Assembly: GCA_945622055.1 (NCBI GenBank)
Contig: CALZBV010000056.1
Span: forward strand, 1 to 12,006
DNA: 12,006 bases
Direction: 5' to 3'
Origin: an uncultured Clostridia bacterium
GTDB taxonomy: Bacteria; Bacillota; Clostridia; Lachnospirales; Lachnospiraceae
The notes under the pieces were generated by a model. That model saw only the letters and a program-made list of their open reading frames with translations, had not been told where the DNA came from and did not search any database. The position numbers and the translations under genes were made by a program. Positions 1-6,542 of the stretch are shown here, in pieces; the first letter of the stretch is position 1; the number at the start of each line of letters is the position of its first letter.

Positions 1-143
1 GGAAGAACCTTTCCCTGCTGTTTTCCGAGGCAGAACGCTACGATGGGGAGATACTCCTTCCGGCAGCTGCAGTGTTTATGATTCCGGTGCTTTTGTGGTA
101 TCTGCTGTTTCACAAGGAACTGAGGGAAGGGCTGAGGATGTAA
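1..143 (+). CDS. C-terminal fragment of a membrane protein, probably an ABC transporter permease (5' end outside window)
   Basis: The frame is open from the left edge and ends at TAA 141-143, giving about 46 residues. They contain one clear hydrophobic segment (around LLPAAAVFMIPVLLWYLLF) followed by a short charged tail ending KELREGLRM. A final transmembrane helix followed by a short basic cytoplasmic tail with a '..GL' ending is the usual C-terminus of MalG-type sugar ABC permeases, so that is the best guess. Too little is visible to name the family firmly; another polytopic membrane protein is possible. No downstream gene of the same unit is seen: the next 80 bases lead into the thrS promoter. 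Confidence 0.5.
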   Translation, partial: KNLSLLFSEAERYDGEILLPAAAVFMIPVLLWYLLFHKELREGLRM

Positions 144-187
144 TGCATATGTATGCCATAGTACAAAGGAGGAGTTTTCAAGGAATC

Positions 188-212
188 GTCGTGCTTCACA
201 CGACAAACTTTT
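188..212 (+). terminator. Possible weak terminator of the upstream membrane-protein gene
   Basis: A 6-bp inverted repeat GTCGTG/CACGAC (188-193 and 199-204) with a 5-base loop is followed by AAACTTTT. The stem is short and the T-run is interrupted, so it may be a weak terminator or chance. Its place between the end of the upstream gene and the thrS promoter fits the role. Confidence 0.3.
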
Positions 213-221
213 CTAATAGCC

Positions 222-249
222 TTGACAAATCGCCCAGAAGTGCTATAAT
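222..249 (+). promoter_or_regulatory. Sigma-A promoter of thrS
   Basis: TTGACA (222-227) and TATAAT (244-249) are both perfect consensus hexamers, separated by 16 bases. Transcription should begin at about 256, just ahead of the T-box leader. A consensus promoter fits T-box control, where regulation happens after initiation. Confidence 0.9.
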
Positions 250-255
250 TAACGG

Positions 256-490
256 CATATAGAGAAAGCGTTGAAGAGGAAAGTAAGACGGCAGACATCC
301 CAGAGAGGATTGCAAAAGCTGGAAGCAATCTGTTGAACCCCGTTGGAAGACCACCTCGGAGCGGGCCTAATGAGCCCCGGTGACTCCGTTATCGTCAAAC
401 GAAGCCGGAAAAGCAGAAACTGCTTTTCAAAAAGGGTGGAACCGCGAGATATCGTCCCTTTGTTGCCATAAGGCAGCAAAGGGACTTTTT
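256..490 (+). promoter_or_regulatory. T-box riboswitch, threonine-specific (ACC specifier)
   Basis: This leader senses the charging state of tRNA-Thr. Visible parts in order are the GAAGAGGAAAGTA region at the base of stem I, the AGAGAG bulge, and the distal loop AAAGCTGGAAGC. Then comes the specifier context GAA-g-ACC-A, with ACC (Thr) at 350-352, followed by CCTCGGAGC closing stem I. The T-box sequence AGGGTGGAACCGCG is at 433-446, and the terminator is listed separately. Uncharged tRNA-Thr is expected to pair with the specifier and with the T-box bulge, stabilising the antiterminator and allowing thrS transcription. The specifier agrees with the downstream gene, which makes the call strong. 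Confidence 0.95.
454..490 (+). terminator. T-box attenuator terminator upstream of thrS
   Basis: A 14-bp stem (454-467 with 472-485, one G-U pair) has an ATAA loop and a T-run at 486-490. Its 5' strand lies just downstream of the T-box sequence, the standard arrangement in which the antiterminator competes with this hairpin. Confidence 0.93.
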
Positions 491-569
491 CATTTTTATG
501 AAGAACGAAGCATCGTGGTTGCTTTCATCCCTTAGTTTCCAACAAACATCGGTGAAAAGGAGGAACACT

Positions 570-2357
570 ATGAAGATTATTGACAAAGAAGGAAAGGTGT
601 ATGAGTGTCCGGAGGAGGAAGTGCTGCATGTTATTCGTCACTCCACGGCACACGTAATGGCGCAGGCTATCCAGAGACTGTATCCGGAGGCAGATTTTGC
701 ATACGGACCGGCAACGGAGAGAGGTTTTTACTATGACGTTGACCTCGGAGATAAGAAGCTTTCCGATGAAGACCTGGCAAATATCGAAGCTGAGATGAAG
801 AAGATTGTGAAGGAAAACCTTCCGATTAAGCCATTTATTTTACCGCGTGATGAGGCTGTTAAGCTGATGCATGACCGCAAGGAAAAGTACAAGGAGGAGC
901 ACATTGGTGATCTTCCTGAGGACGCAGTCATCAGCTTCTATCAGCAGGGTGATTACATTGATATGTGTATCGGACCGCATGTAACCTACACGAAGGCATT
1001 AAAGGCCTTCAAGATTACCGGACAGAGCGGTGCATACTGGAAAAACGATGCGAAGAACAAGATGCTGACCCGTATCAACGGCGTTGCATTTACCTCTCAG
1101 GAGGAGCTTGCCGAGTATGAGAAGATGATGGAAGAGGCCCGTGCAAGAGACCATAGAAAGATTGGTAAGGAAATGTCCTTATTCATGACCGATGACTTAA
1201 TCGGCAAGGGTCTCCCAATGTTCCTTCCGAAGGGTTATACCGTATGGCAGGAGCTTGAGAATTACATTAAGGAAAAAGAGCGTAAGCTTGGCTACCAGCA
1301 TGTTATGACGCCGTGTGTCGGTACGGTTTCGTTGTACGAGACGAGTGGTCACTGGGCACACTATAAGGCCAATATGTTCCCGGCAATGGAAGTAGAGGGA
1401 GAGAGCTTTGTACTTCGTCCGATGAACTGCCCGCACCACATGATGATTTATGCAAACAAGCCGCACAGCTACAAGGAGCTCCCGATTCGTATCGGTGAGA
1501 TTGCGCATGACTTCCGTTTTGAGTCCTCCGGTACGTTAAAGGGAATTGAGCGTGGACGTCATTTCTGTCAGAATGATGCGCACTTATTTGTTACCCCGGA
1601 TCAGATTAAGTCGGAGGTAAGCAAGGTAGTTGACCTTATTTTTGATGTTTACAAGGATTTTGGCATTGAGAATTACAGATGTGTGCTTTCTCTTCGTGAC
1701 CCGGCGGATACCGAGAAATATCATCCGGACGATGAGATGTGGAATACCGCAGAGGATGCTCTTCGTCAGGTGCTTCGTGACATCGGAATTGAGTTTACCG
1801 AGGAAATCGGTGAGGCTGCATTCTACGGACCGAAGCTTGATGTTAATGTAAAGCCGGCAGTTGGCGCGGAGTATACGCTTTCTACCTGTCAGCTTGACTT
1901 CTGTCTCCCGGCAAAGTTTGACTTAAAGTATATCGATTCTGAGAGCAACGAGAAGACTCCGGTAGTTCTTCACCGTGCAATTCTCGGTTCTCTTGACCGT
2001 TTCATGGCATTCATCATCGAGGAAACGAAGGGTAAATTCCCGGTATGGCTCGCACCGCTGCAGGTTAAGGTACTTCCGGTCAGTGAGAAGACCTTAGAGT
2101 ATGCAAGCAAGGTAAATGAGGCATTAGAGAATGCAAATGTTCGTACGCAGTTAGATGACCGTAACGAGAAAATCGGTTATAAGATTCGTGAGGCACAGCA
2201 GGTTGACCGTGCTCCGTACATGCTGATTCTTGGTGCAAAGGAAGCTGAGGAAGGCATCGTGAGTGTAAGATACCGCGATAACAACGAGACCGAGTCCATG
2301 AAACTGGAAGAGTTCATCGAAAAGGTAACGAAGGAAATCGCAACCCGCGCACGCTAA
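570..2357 (+). CDS. thrS: Threonyl-tRNA synthetase, TGS-less form
   Basis: Class II synthetase that attaches threonine to tRNA-Thr in the cytoplasm; 595 residues. The start at 570 is chosen because AAAAGGAGG (556-563) precedes it by a proper spacing. An in-frame ATG at 498 sits directly after the attenuator with no binding site. The editing domain carries HSTAH (His24, His28) and C-IGP-H (Cys133, His137), equivalent to E. coli His73/His77/Cys182/His186. The catalytic core has zinc ligands Cys287 (MNCPHH), His338 (NDAHLF) and His468 (VVLHRAILGSLDR), plus motif 2 around the EIAHDFRFE segment. The C-terminal ~100 residues form the anticodon-binding domain. The protein is about 45-50 residues shorter than E. 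coli ThrRS because the N-terminal TGS domain is absent; such forms are known in Clostridia. Single-gene unit under T-box control. Confidence 0.97.
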   Translation: MKIIDKEGKVYECPEEEVLHVIRHSTAHVMAQAIQRLYPEADFAYGPATERGFYYDVDLGDKKLSDEDLANIEAEMKKIVKENLPIKPFILPRDEAVKLMHDRKEKYKEEHIGDLPEDAVISFYQQGDYIDMCIGPHVTYTKALKAFKITGQSGAYWKNDAKNKMLTRINGVAFTSQEELAEYEKMMEEARARDHRKIGKEMSLFMTDDLIGKGLPMFLPKGYTVWQELENYIKEKERKLGYQHVMTPCVGTVSLYETSGHWAHYKANMFPAMEVEGESFVLRPMNCPHHMMIYANKPHSYKELPIRIGEIAHDFRFESSGTLKGIERGRHFCQNDAHLFVTPDQIKSEVSKVVDLIFDVYKDFGIENYRCVLSLRDPADTEKYHPDDEMWNTAEDALRQVLRDIGIEFTEEIGEAAFYGPKLDVNVKPAVGAEYTLSTCQLDFCLPAKFDLKYIDSESNEKTPVVLHRAILGSLDRFMAFIIEETKGKFPVWLAPLQVKVLPVSEKTLEYASKVNEALENANVRTQLDDRNEKIGYKIREAQQVDRAPYMLILGAKEAEEGIVSVRYRDNNETESMKLEEFIEKVTKEIATRAR

Positions 2358-2391
2358 GATAGTGGGAAAACTGTATAAAGGCGGACAAATT

Positions 2392-2430
2392 GGGGCAGGT
2401 ACCATGCTGGATGGTGCTGCCCCATTTTTA
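2392..2430 (+). terminator. Rho-independent terminator of thrS
   Basis: GGGGCAG...CTGCCCC pairs at the base (2392-2398 with 2417-2423) and ACCAT/ATGGT pairs above, with a small mismatch between. It is followed by ATTTTTA. It lies 34 bases after the thrS stop. Confidence 0.88.
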
Positions 2431-2489
2431 TCGGTGCGCCCTGTGGCACACAAATGTTGGATTGAGATGTAACGTAACCGCAGAGGACA

Positions 2490-2518
2490 TTGCAACCCCT
2501 GTAACAAAACTACATAAA
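2490..2518 (+). promoter_or_regulatory. Weak candidate promoter for the subtilase gene
   Basis: TTGCAA (2490-2495), 17 bases, then CATAAA (2513-2518). The match is partial and the inferred start leaves only a short leader before the ATG at 2538. A promoter is expected here because the thrS terminator lies upstream, but this one is tentative. Confidence 0.25.
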
Positions 2519-2537
2519 CTCTAAGAAAAGGGTTTTT

Positions 2538-4292
2538 ATGATTGAACTGATTGTGCGGTATACAGGAGATTTAAGAAGCCTGTCGGACGAAATCGGTTTT
2601 GAGGCGGAGGTGCTTCTGGGAGGATATGCGGTGATTACCATTGCCCCGGAAAAGGCGGAGCAGCTGCTTTTGGCAAAGGAAATATTGTGGACGGAGATTC
2701 CGGCACGCGTCTTTTTGGGGGTGGCAAACGGACGGAGAGCAACCGGCGTGTCGGCGGTACAGGCGTCAGACCCGGAATTGACCGGAAAAGGAGTATATGT
2801 TGCTATCATCGATTCCGGAATTGATTTTCGGCATCCGGATTTTCGAAAGGAGGACGGAACGACGCGGATTGAGGCTCTTTGGGACCAGACAGCGGCGGGA
2901 AGGGAGACGCCGGAGCAGCCGTTCTCGGACGAAGCGCAGGAAAGCAACGGAGCCGGTAGAATGCTTGCGGAACCGCCCAAGGGGTATCGGCAGGGAGTTT
3001 TGTACACCGAAGAACAAATCAATGAAGCATTACGGGGCGAAACGGGTGCGGGAGGAGAAGGCCTGGTACCGGAGCAGGATATTGGCGGGCATGGAACACA
3101 TGTGGCCGGAATTGCAGCCGGAAATGGCCGTGCATCCCAAGGTCGTTACCGTGGCGTTGCTTATGAAAGCACGTTACTCGTGGTAAAGCTTGGCGGTACG
3201 CAAAATGACCCATTTCCGCAGACCACGAACGTGATGACAGCGGTAGATTTTTGTGTCCGGTATGCAGCAGAACGAGGCGTTCCGCTTGCTCTCAACCTTT
3301 CCTTTGGAAATCAGGAGGGGGCACATGACGGGTCAAGTCTTATAGAAACCTATCTGGATGACATGGCATTGTATGGTCGGAACTGCATCTGCATTGGTAC
3401 CGGAAATGATGGGGCTGTGGGGCTTCATGTCGGCGGAACTCTTCGTGCAGGGAATGAAACAGAGGAGCTTTTTCTGATTGGAAACGGGGAACGAAGAATA
3501 CGGTTTGGAATCTGGCTTTCAGCGCTTGACACGGTGGATATTTTTTTGGAGTCTCCGGGCGGAAGACGGGAAGCAATAGAGGCAGGAAAGGCCGGGAGTG
3601 GTGTCGCGGTAAAGGGGTATCCGATTGCAGGCGGAGCCGAGGTTTCGTTCGGAACAACAGTTGCAGAGGTGTTTTCCGGTCAGGCTACGCCTTATCGCCA
3701 GCTGCGGCAGATTGAGGTTACTCTTTTGGGACAGGACGGAAAGGAGATAGAACCGGGAATCTGGAGAATTGTTTTCAGACCGGTGGAGCTTCTTTTGGGA
3801 GGATATGACAGCTGGATTTTTGCAGGGAAAGCAAATGAACGGACCGGATTTTTGTCGCCGACTCCGGAGCGAACGCTGACGATTCCTTCCACGGCTAGCC
3901 GTCCGATTGCGGTAGCAGCGTACAATTCCGTAACAAACGGAACGGCTCCTTTTTCGGGACGGGGATTTCCGGGTGGAAACGCGGGAGTAAAGCCGGATCT
4001 TGCAGCGCCCGGAGTGGATATTATTTCCTGTGCACCGGGAGGAGGCTATACTACCAAAAGCGGAACCTCCATGGCAACGCCCTTTGTTACGGGAGCAGGG
4101 GCTTTGCTGCTTCAATGGGGTATCCTGCGCGGCAATGACCCGTATCTGTATGGGGAACGGTTAAAGTCGTATTTGTTGTATGGGGCGGAGCCGATTTCAG
4201 GGGGATTTCCGTATCCGAATCGTTATGTAGGGTATGGTAAAATGAATTTATACCGTTCTTTGCAGAGATTAAGACAGGATGTTTCAAAATAA
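2538..4292 (+). CDS. S8 family subtilisin-like serine protease, CspA-like
   Basis: A 584-residue subtilase. Catalytic residues are all present: Asp92 in AIIDSGIDFRHPDF, His185 in GGHGTHVAG, oxyanion Asn290 in GTGNDG, and Ser511 in SGTSMATP. The Asp-His gap (about 93 residues) and the His-Ser gap (about 326) are far longer than in subtilisin. This pattern belongs to the Csp-type clostridial subtilases, whose active members cleave pro-SleC in spore germination. Many relatives occur in non-spore contexts with unknown substrates. No signal peptide or transmembrane helix is visible at the N-terminus; the first ~75 residues probably form a prodomain-like region. AAAAGGG (2524-2530) is the ribosome binding site. 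No germination genes flank it, so a germination role is not supported here. Confidence 0.9.
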   Translation: MIELIVRYTGDLRSLSDEIGFEAEVLLGGYAVITIAPEKAEQLLLAKEILWTEIPARVFLGVANGRRATGVSAVQASDPELTGKGVYVAIIDSGIDFRHPDFRKEDGTTRIEALWDQTAAGRETPEQPFSDEAQESNGAGRMLAEPPKGYRQGVLYTEEQINEALRGETGAGGEGLVPEQDIGGHGTHVAGIAAGNGRASQGRYRGVAYESTLLVVKLGGTQNDPFPQTTNVMTAVDFCVRYAAERGVPLALNLSFGNQEGAHDGSSLIETYLDDMALYGRNCICIGTGNDGAVGLHVGGTLRAGNETEELFLIGNGERRIRFGIWLSALDTVDIFLESPGGRREAIEAGKAGSGVAVKGYPIAGGAEVSFGTTVAEVFSGQATPYRQLRQIEVTLLGQDGKEIEPGIWRIVFRPVELLLGGYDSWIFAGKANERTGFLSPTPERTLTIPSTASRPIAVAAYNSVTNGTAPFSGRGFPGGNAGVKPDLAAPGVDIISCAPGGGYTTKSGTSMATPFVTGAGALLLQWGILRGNDPYLYGERLKSYLLYGAEPISGGFPYPNRYVGYGKMNLYRSLQRLRQDVSK

Positions 4293-4296
4293 ATTG

Positions 4297-4316
4297 CGAA
4301 TAATATGAATTATTCG
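4297..4316 (+). repeat. AT-rich 8-bp inverted repeat between the subtilase gene and the next promoter
   Basis: CGAATAAT (4297-4304) and ATTATTCG (4309-4316) are perfect complements with an ATGA loop. There is no T-run and the stem is AT-rich, so it is a poor terminator. It abuts the -35 hexamer of the next promoter (4317), which would suit an operator. Function not known. Confidence 0.5.
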
Positions 4317-4345
4317 TTGATATTTGATGCAAATTATGATATACT
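4317..4345 (+). promoter_or_regulatory. Sigma-A promoter of the 128-residue membrane-anchored protein gene
   Basis: TTGATA (4317-4322), 17-base spacer, TATACT (4340-4345). Good matches with ideal spacing, about 50 bases before the start codon at 4396. Confidence 0.7.
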
Positions 4346-4395
4346 TCTATGGGGATTATTACTGTACCTAAGTGATACAACATAGGGGGATTAAA

Positions 4396-4782
4396 ATGAG
4401 GCCGAAAAAAGATGTGATATTGATTTTAGGATTGACGTTTGCGGCGTTATTATGTCTTTTCCTCTCGAATAAGAATCCGAGACCGGAATCGAGGTATTTG
4501 GCAAACAAAGAGGAGGATTGTCTGTCTTACGGCTGCGTATGCCTGAATAGCTCTCTGTCTGAAGAGTATGCGCTTTCGGCCGGAGATGATATTACAATTA
4601 CACTGGTAAGAAACGAAGGACAGTTTGATATCGGCGTGGAAGGTAAAAACGGAACAAGGGTATATGCCGGAACTGACCTGGATACCGGCTCCTTTACGGT
4701 TACCGTTCCGGAGGACGGAGTATACTGCCTGACTGTTTCGGGAACGCAGGCAAGGGGAAGCATTTCTTTCCAGATGAAATAG
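4396..4782 (+). CDS. Hypothetical membrane-anchored protein with a beta-rich extracytoplasmic domain
   Basis: 128 residues. The start at 4396 is supported by AGGGGGA (4384-4390) just upstream; an in-frame ATG at 4372 has no such site. Residues 1-6 are basic (MRPKKD) and residues 7-24 form one hydrophobic helix, followed by a Ser/Asn-rich linker. That suggests an N-terminal anchor with the rest outside the membrane. Residues ~60-128 alternate hydrophobic and polar residues with many Gly, Thr and Val and end in a VTVSGTQARGSISFQMK strand pattern, like a small beta-sandwich. Two cysteines close together (YGCVC, residues ~46-48) could form a disulfide. A leucine-rich stretch before a Cys in the helix is not a good lipobox because the hydrophobic run continues past it. 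Not recognised; own promoter, so likely a single-gene unit. Confidence 0.75.
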   Translation: MRPKKDVILILGLTFAALLCLFLSNKNPRPESRYLANKEEDCLSYGCVCLNSSLSEEYALSAGDDITITLVRNEGQFDIGVEGKNGTRVYAGTDLDTGSFTVTVPEDGVYCLTVSGTQARGSISFQMK

Positions 4783-4806
4783 AGAGCTTTAGAGAGTAAA
4801 AAGAGG

Positions 4807-4835
4807 TTGTACTTCCGGAAAAATCGTGGTAAAAT
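4807..4835 (+). promoter_or_regulatory. Promoter of the 86-residue acidic protein gene
   Basis: TTGTAC (4807-4812), 17-base spacer, TAAAAT (4830-4835). The start codon follows 33 bases later. Confidence 0.6.
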
Positions 4836-4867
4836 AAGAAAAATGCTTTTATTTGAAGGAGATTGTG

Positions 4868-5128
4868 ATGGAAGAGATAGTTCAACTGATTGAAGCCAGA
4901 ATCAAGGCGACAGGCTATCCGAAGGAGATAGACGGACTTGAGTTTTATAAAGATATCAGTGCAGAATCCGAGGAAAAAGAAAACGGGGATTATCTGTTTC
5001 TTGTGAAAAAGAGTGAGACGCTCATTTATGAAGGCAGCATGACGGTGTTTGAGGATGAGTTTGACCTTCATTATGTGGATATCATTGATGACGGACAGAC
5101 CTATCACGTTGATTTTGATGCAGAATAG
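4868..5128 (+). CDS. Small acidic hypothetical protein
   Basis: 86 residues, strongly acidic, with no signal peptide or transmembrane segment, so probably cytoplasmic. AAGGAG (4856-4861) places the start at ATG 4868; a TTG at 4853 overlaps the binding site and is unlikely. The N-terminal ~20 residues look helical (MEEIVQLIEARIKATGYPKE). The remainder alternates aromatic and acidic residues in a beta pattern (DYLFLVKKSETLIYEGSM, then DLHYVDIIDDGQTYHVDF). I do not recognise the family. It lies directly upstream of the phe T-box leader but has its own promoter, and that leader's attenuator separates it from pheS. Confidence 0.75.
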   Translation: MEEIVQLIEARIKATGYPKEIDGLEFYKDISAESEEKENGDYLFLVKKSETLIYEGSMTVFEDEFDLHYVDIIDDGQTYHVDFDAE

Positions 5129-5148
5129 GAAGAAGTATTTTTTCCTAC

Positions 5149-5177
5149 TTGCATTTTGTGATTTTGTATGATAAAGT
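5149..5177 (+). promoter_or_regulatory. Tentative promoter of the pheST operon
   Basis: TTGCAT (5149-5154), 17 bases, TAAAGT (5172-5177). The matches are moderate, and the hexamers could be shifted by a base or two (GATAAA overlaps). The position, a few bases before the first recognisable T-box leader element, is what supports it. Confidence 0.4.
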
Positions 5178-5183
5178 AGTTTT

Positions 5184-5420
5184 CATAAGCAGAGAAAATG
5201 TGTAAGTAGCAGTCCCAGAAGTCCTGCGCAGAGAGAGATGTCACCGGCTGAAAGCATCTTAGGAGACCTGTAGCTGTGAATTTCAGCATTGGAGCTTCCT
5301 GTGAGAAACTAAGCAGGCGTAGTTACTGCGTTAAAGTATATCGAGTGCATGAATTTCATGAACAAGGGTGGTACCGCGATGATTCGTCCCTTCTGTACAT
5401 TCGTACAGGGGGGCGTTTTT
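5184..5420 (+). promoter_or_regulatory. T-box riboswitch, phenylalanine-specific (UUC specifier)
   Basis: Leader for pheST that senses tRNA-Phe charging. Elements in order are the AAGTA box (about 5201-5206), the AGAGAG bulge (about 5230-5236), and the distal loop ACCGGCTGAAAGC. The specifier context GAA-t-TTC-A places TTC (Phe) at 5282-5284, then GGAGC closes stem I. The T-box sequence AGGGTGGTACCGCG is at 5365-5378, followed by the attenuator. The same GAA-n-NNN-A spacing is seen in the threonine leader of this window. The specifier matches the downstream gene product. Confidence 0.95.
5385..5420 (+). terminator. T-box attenuator terminator upstream of pheS
   Basis: The stem is formed by 5385-5398 with 5403-5415 (CGTCCC with GGGGCG, CTGTAC with GTACAG, one bulged T), loop ATTC, then TTTTT at 5416-5420. 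Confidence 0.92.
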
Positions 5421-5508
5421 ATGTTTGCGACACTGCAAAACGGCGTGGGTTCAGCATGCGAGGCTTGCAATATGTGAAAAAGAAAATAATGATAAAGGAG
5501 AGATAGAA

Positions 5509-6528
5509 ATGTTCAATGCAGATGAATTAAAGAAGCTTTTTCTGGATGACATTGAAGTAGTAAAGAATGATTTACAGCTTTCGGAATTCTGGAAAAAATA
5601 CCTTGGAAAGACCGGTAAGGTGCAGGGATTGATGAACGGCATCAAGGATGTTGCCAAGGAAGAGAAGAAGGCATACGGACAGTTCGTGAACGAAGTGAAG
5701 GTATGGGCCCAGAACCTTTATGATGAGAAAAAGGCGGGCATTGAAAAAGCAATGCTTGAGGCAAGATATGAGAAGGAGACGGTGGATGTCACGGTTCCGG
5801 TAAAGAGCAGACCGGTTGGAAATCTGCACCCACTGACCTCTGTAAAGTATGAGATGATGAATGTGTTTTCCGGTATGGGCTTTGAGGTATTTGAAGGTCC
5901 GGAAATCGAAGATGATGATCATAATTTTACCAGACTGAACGTATTAAAGGATCACCCGTCAAGAGATATGCAGGATACATTCTGGCTGACCGATGACCTG
6001 CTTCTTCGCACGCATACGTCACCGGGACAGATTCGCGTGATGGATGCAAAGAAGCCGCCGATTAAGGTTTTGGTTCCGGGTAAGGTATTCCGTTCGGACT
6101 CTGATGCAACGCATTCTCCGATGTTCTCTCAGATGGAAGGCCTTGTTGTAGACAAGCACATTACTCTTTGTGACCTTCAGGGTATGTTAGATGAGTTTGT
6201 TAAGAATATGTTCTCGGATGCAGCAAAGACACGGCTTCGTCCGTCGTATTTCCCGTTTACGGAGCCATCTGTTGAGGTAGATGTCAGCTGCTTTAAGTGT
6301 GGTGGCTGTGGCTGCTCCCTTTGTAAGGGAACCGGCTGGATTGAGGTACTCGGTGGTGGTGTTGTTAACAAGAAGGTGCTTGAAAACTGCGGCATTGATT
6401 CCAATGAGTATTCCGGACTGGCGTTCGGTATCGGAATCGAGCGTATTGCAATGTTAAAATACGGAATTAACCACATGGGTAAGCTGTTCGAAAACGATGT
6501 GGAATTTTTAAAGCAGTTTAAGGCGTAA
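5509..6528 (+). CDS. pheS: Phenylalanyl-tRNA synthetase alpha subunit
   Basis: 339 residues, the usual length. It forms the catalytic half of the alpha2-beta2 enzyme that charges tRNA-Phe. The start at 5509 follows AAAGGAGAG (5494-5502); an earlier in-frame ATG (5425) lies in the leader and has no binding site. The N-terminal ~85 residues form the coiled coil that contacts tRNA. The class II core follows: motif 1 region LHPLTSVKYEMMNVF, motif 2 KVFRSDSDATHSPMFSQMEG, and motif 3 GLAFGIGIERIAMLKYGI. A cysteine cluster (Cys261, 264, 267, 269, 272), typical of Firmicute PheS, probably binds a metal. pheT follows after 14 bases, so the two are co-transcribed under the T-box. Confidence 0.97.
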   Translation: MFNADELKKLFLDDIEVVKNDLQLSEFWKKYLGKTGKVQGLMNGIKDVAKEEKKAYGQFVNEVKVWAQNLYDEKKAGIEKAMLEARYEKETVDVTVPVKSRPVGNLHPLTSVKYEMMNVFSGMGFEVFEGPEIEDDDHNFTRLNVLKDHPSRDMQDTFWLTDDLLLRTHTSPGQIRVMDAKKPPIKVLVPGKVFRSDSDATHSPMFSQMEGLVVDKHITLCDLQGMLDEFVKNMFSDAAKTRLRPSYFPFTEPSVEVDVSCFKCGGCGCSLCKGTGWIEVLGGGVVNKKVLENCGIDSNEYSGLAFGIGIERIAMLKYGINHMGKLFENDVEFLKQFKA

Positions 6529-6542
6529 TCGGAGGTGTCAAA

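Noticed and set aside
165..220. AAAGGAGG at about 165-172 suggesting a small gene before the thrS promoter
   Set aside because: No start codon lies at a workable distance, and the only GTG frame nearby runs through the promoter without a protein-like sequence.
498..569. Upstream in-frame ATG extending ThrRS by 24 residues
   Set aside because: It lies directly after the attenuator T-run with no ribosome binding site, and the added residues match nothing in ThrRS. ATG 570 has AAAAGGAGG at the right distance.
3519..4115. Long minus-strand open frame (198 codons) inside the subtilase gene
   Set aside because: It is a shadow of the GC-richer subtilase coding strand, has an implausible Ser/Arg-rich composition and no binding site.
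5421..5477. 18-codon ATG frame between the phe T-box attenuator and pheS
   Set aside because: It has no binding site, since it follows the T-run directly, and no sign of coding. It is more likely spacer.
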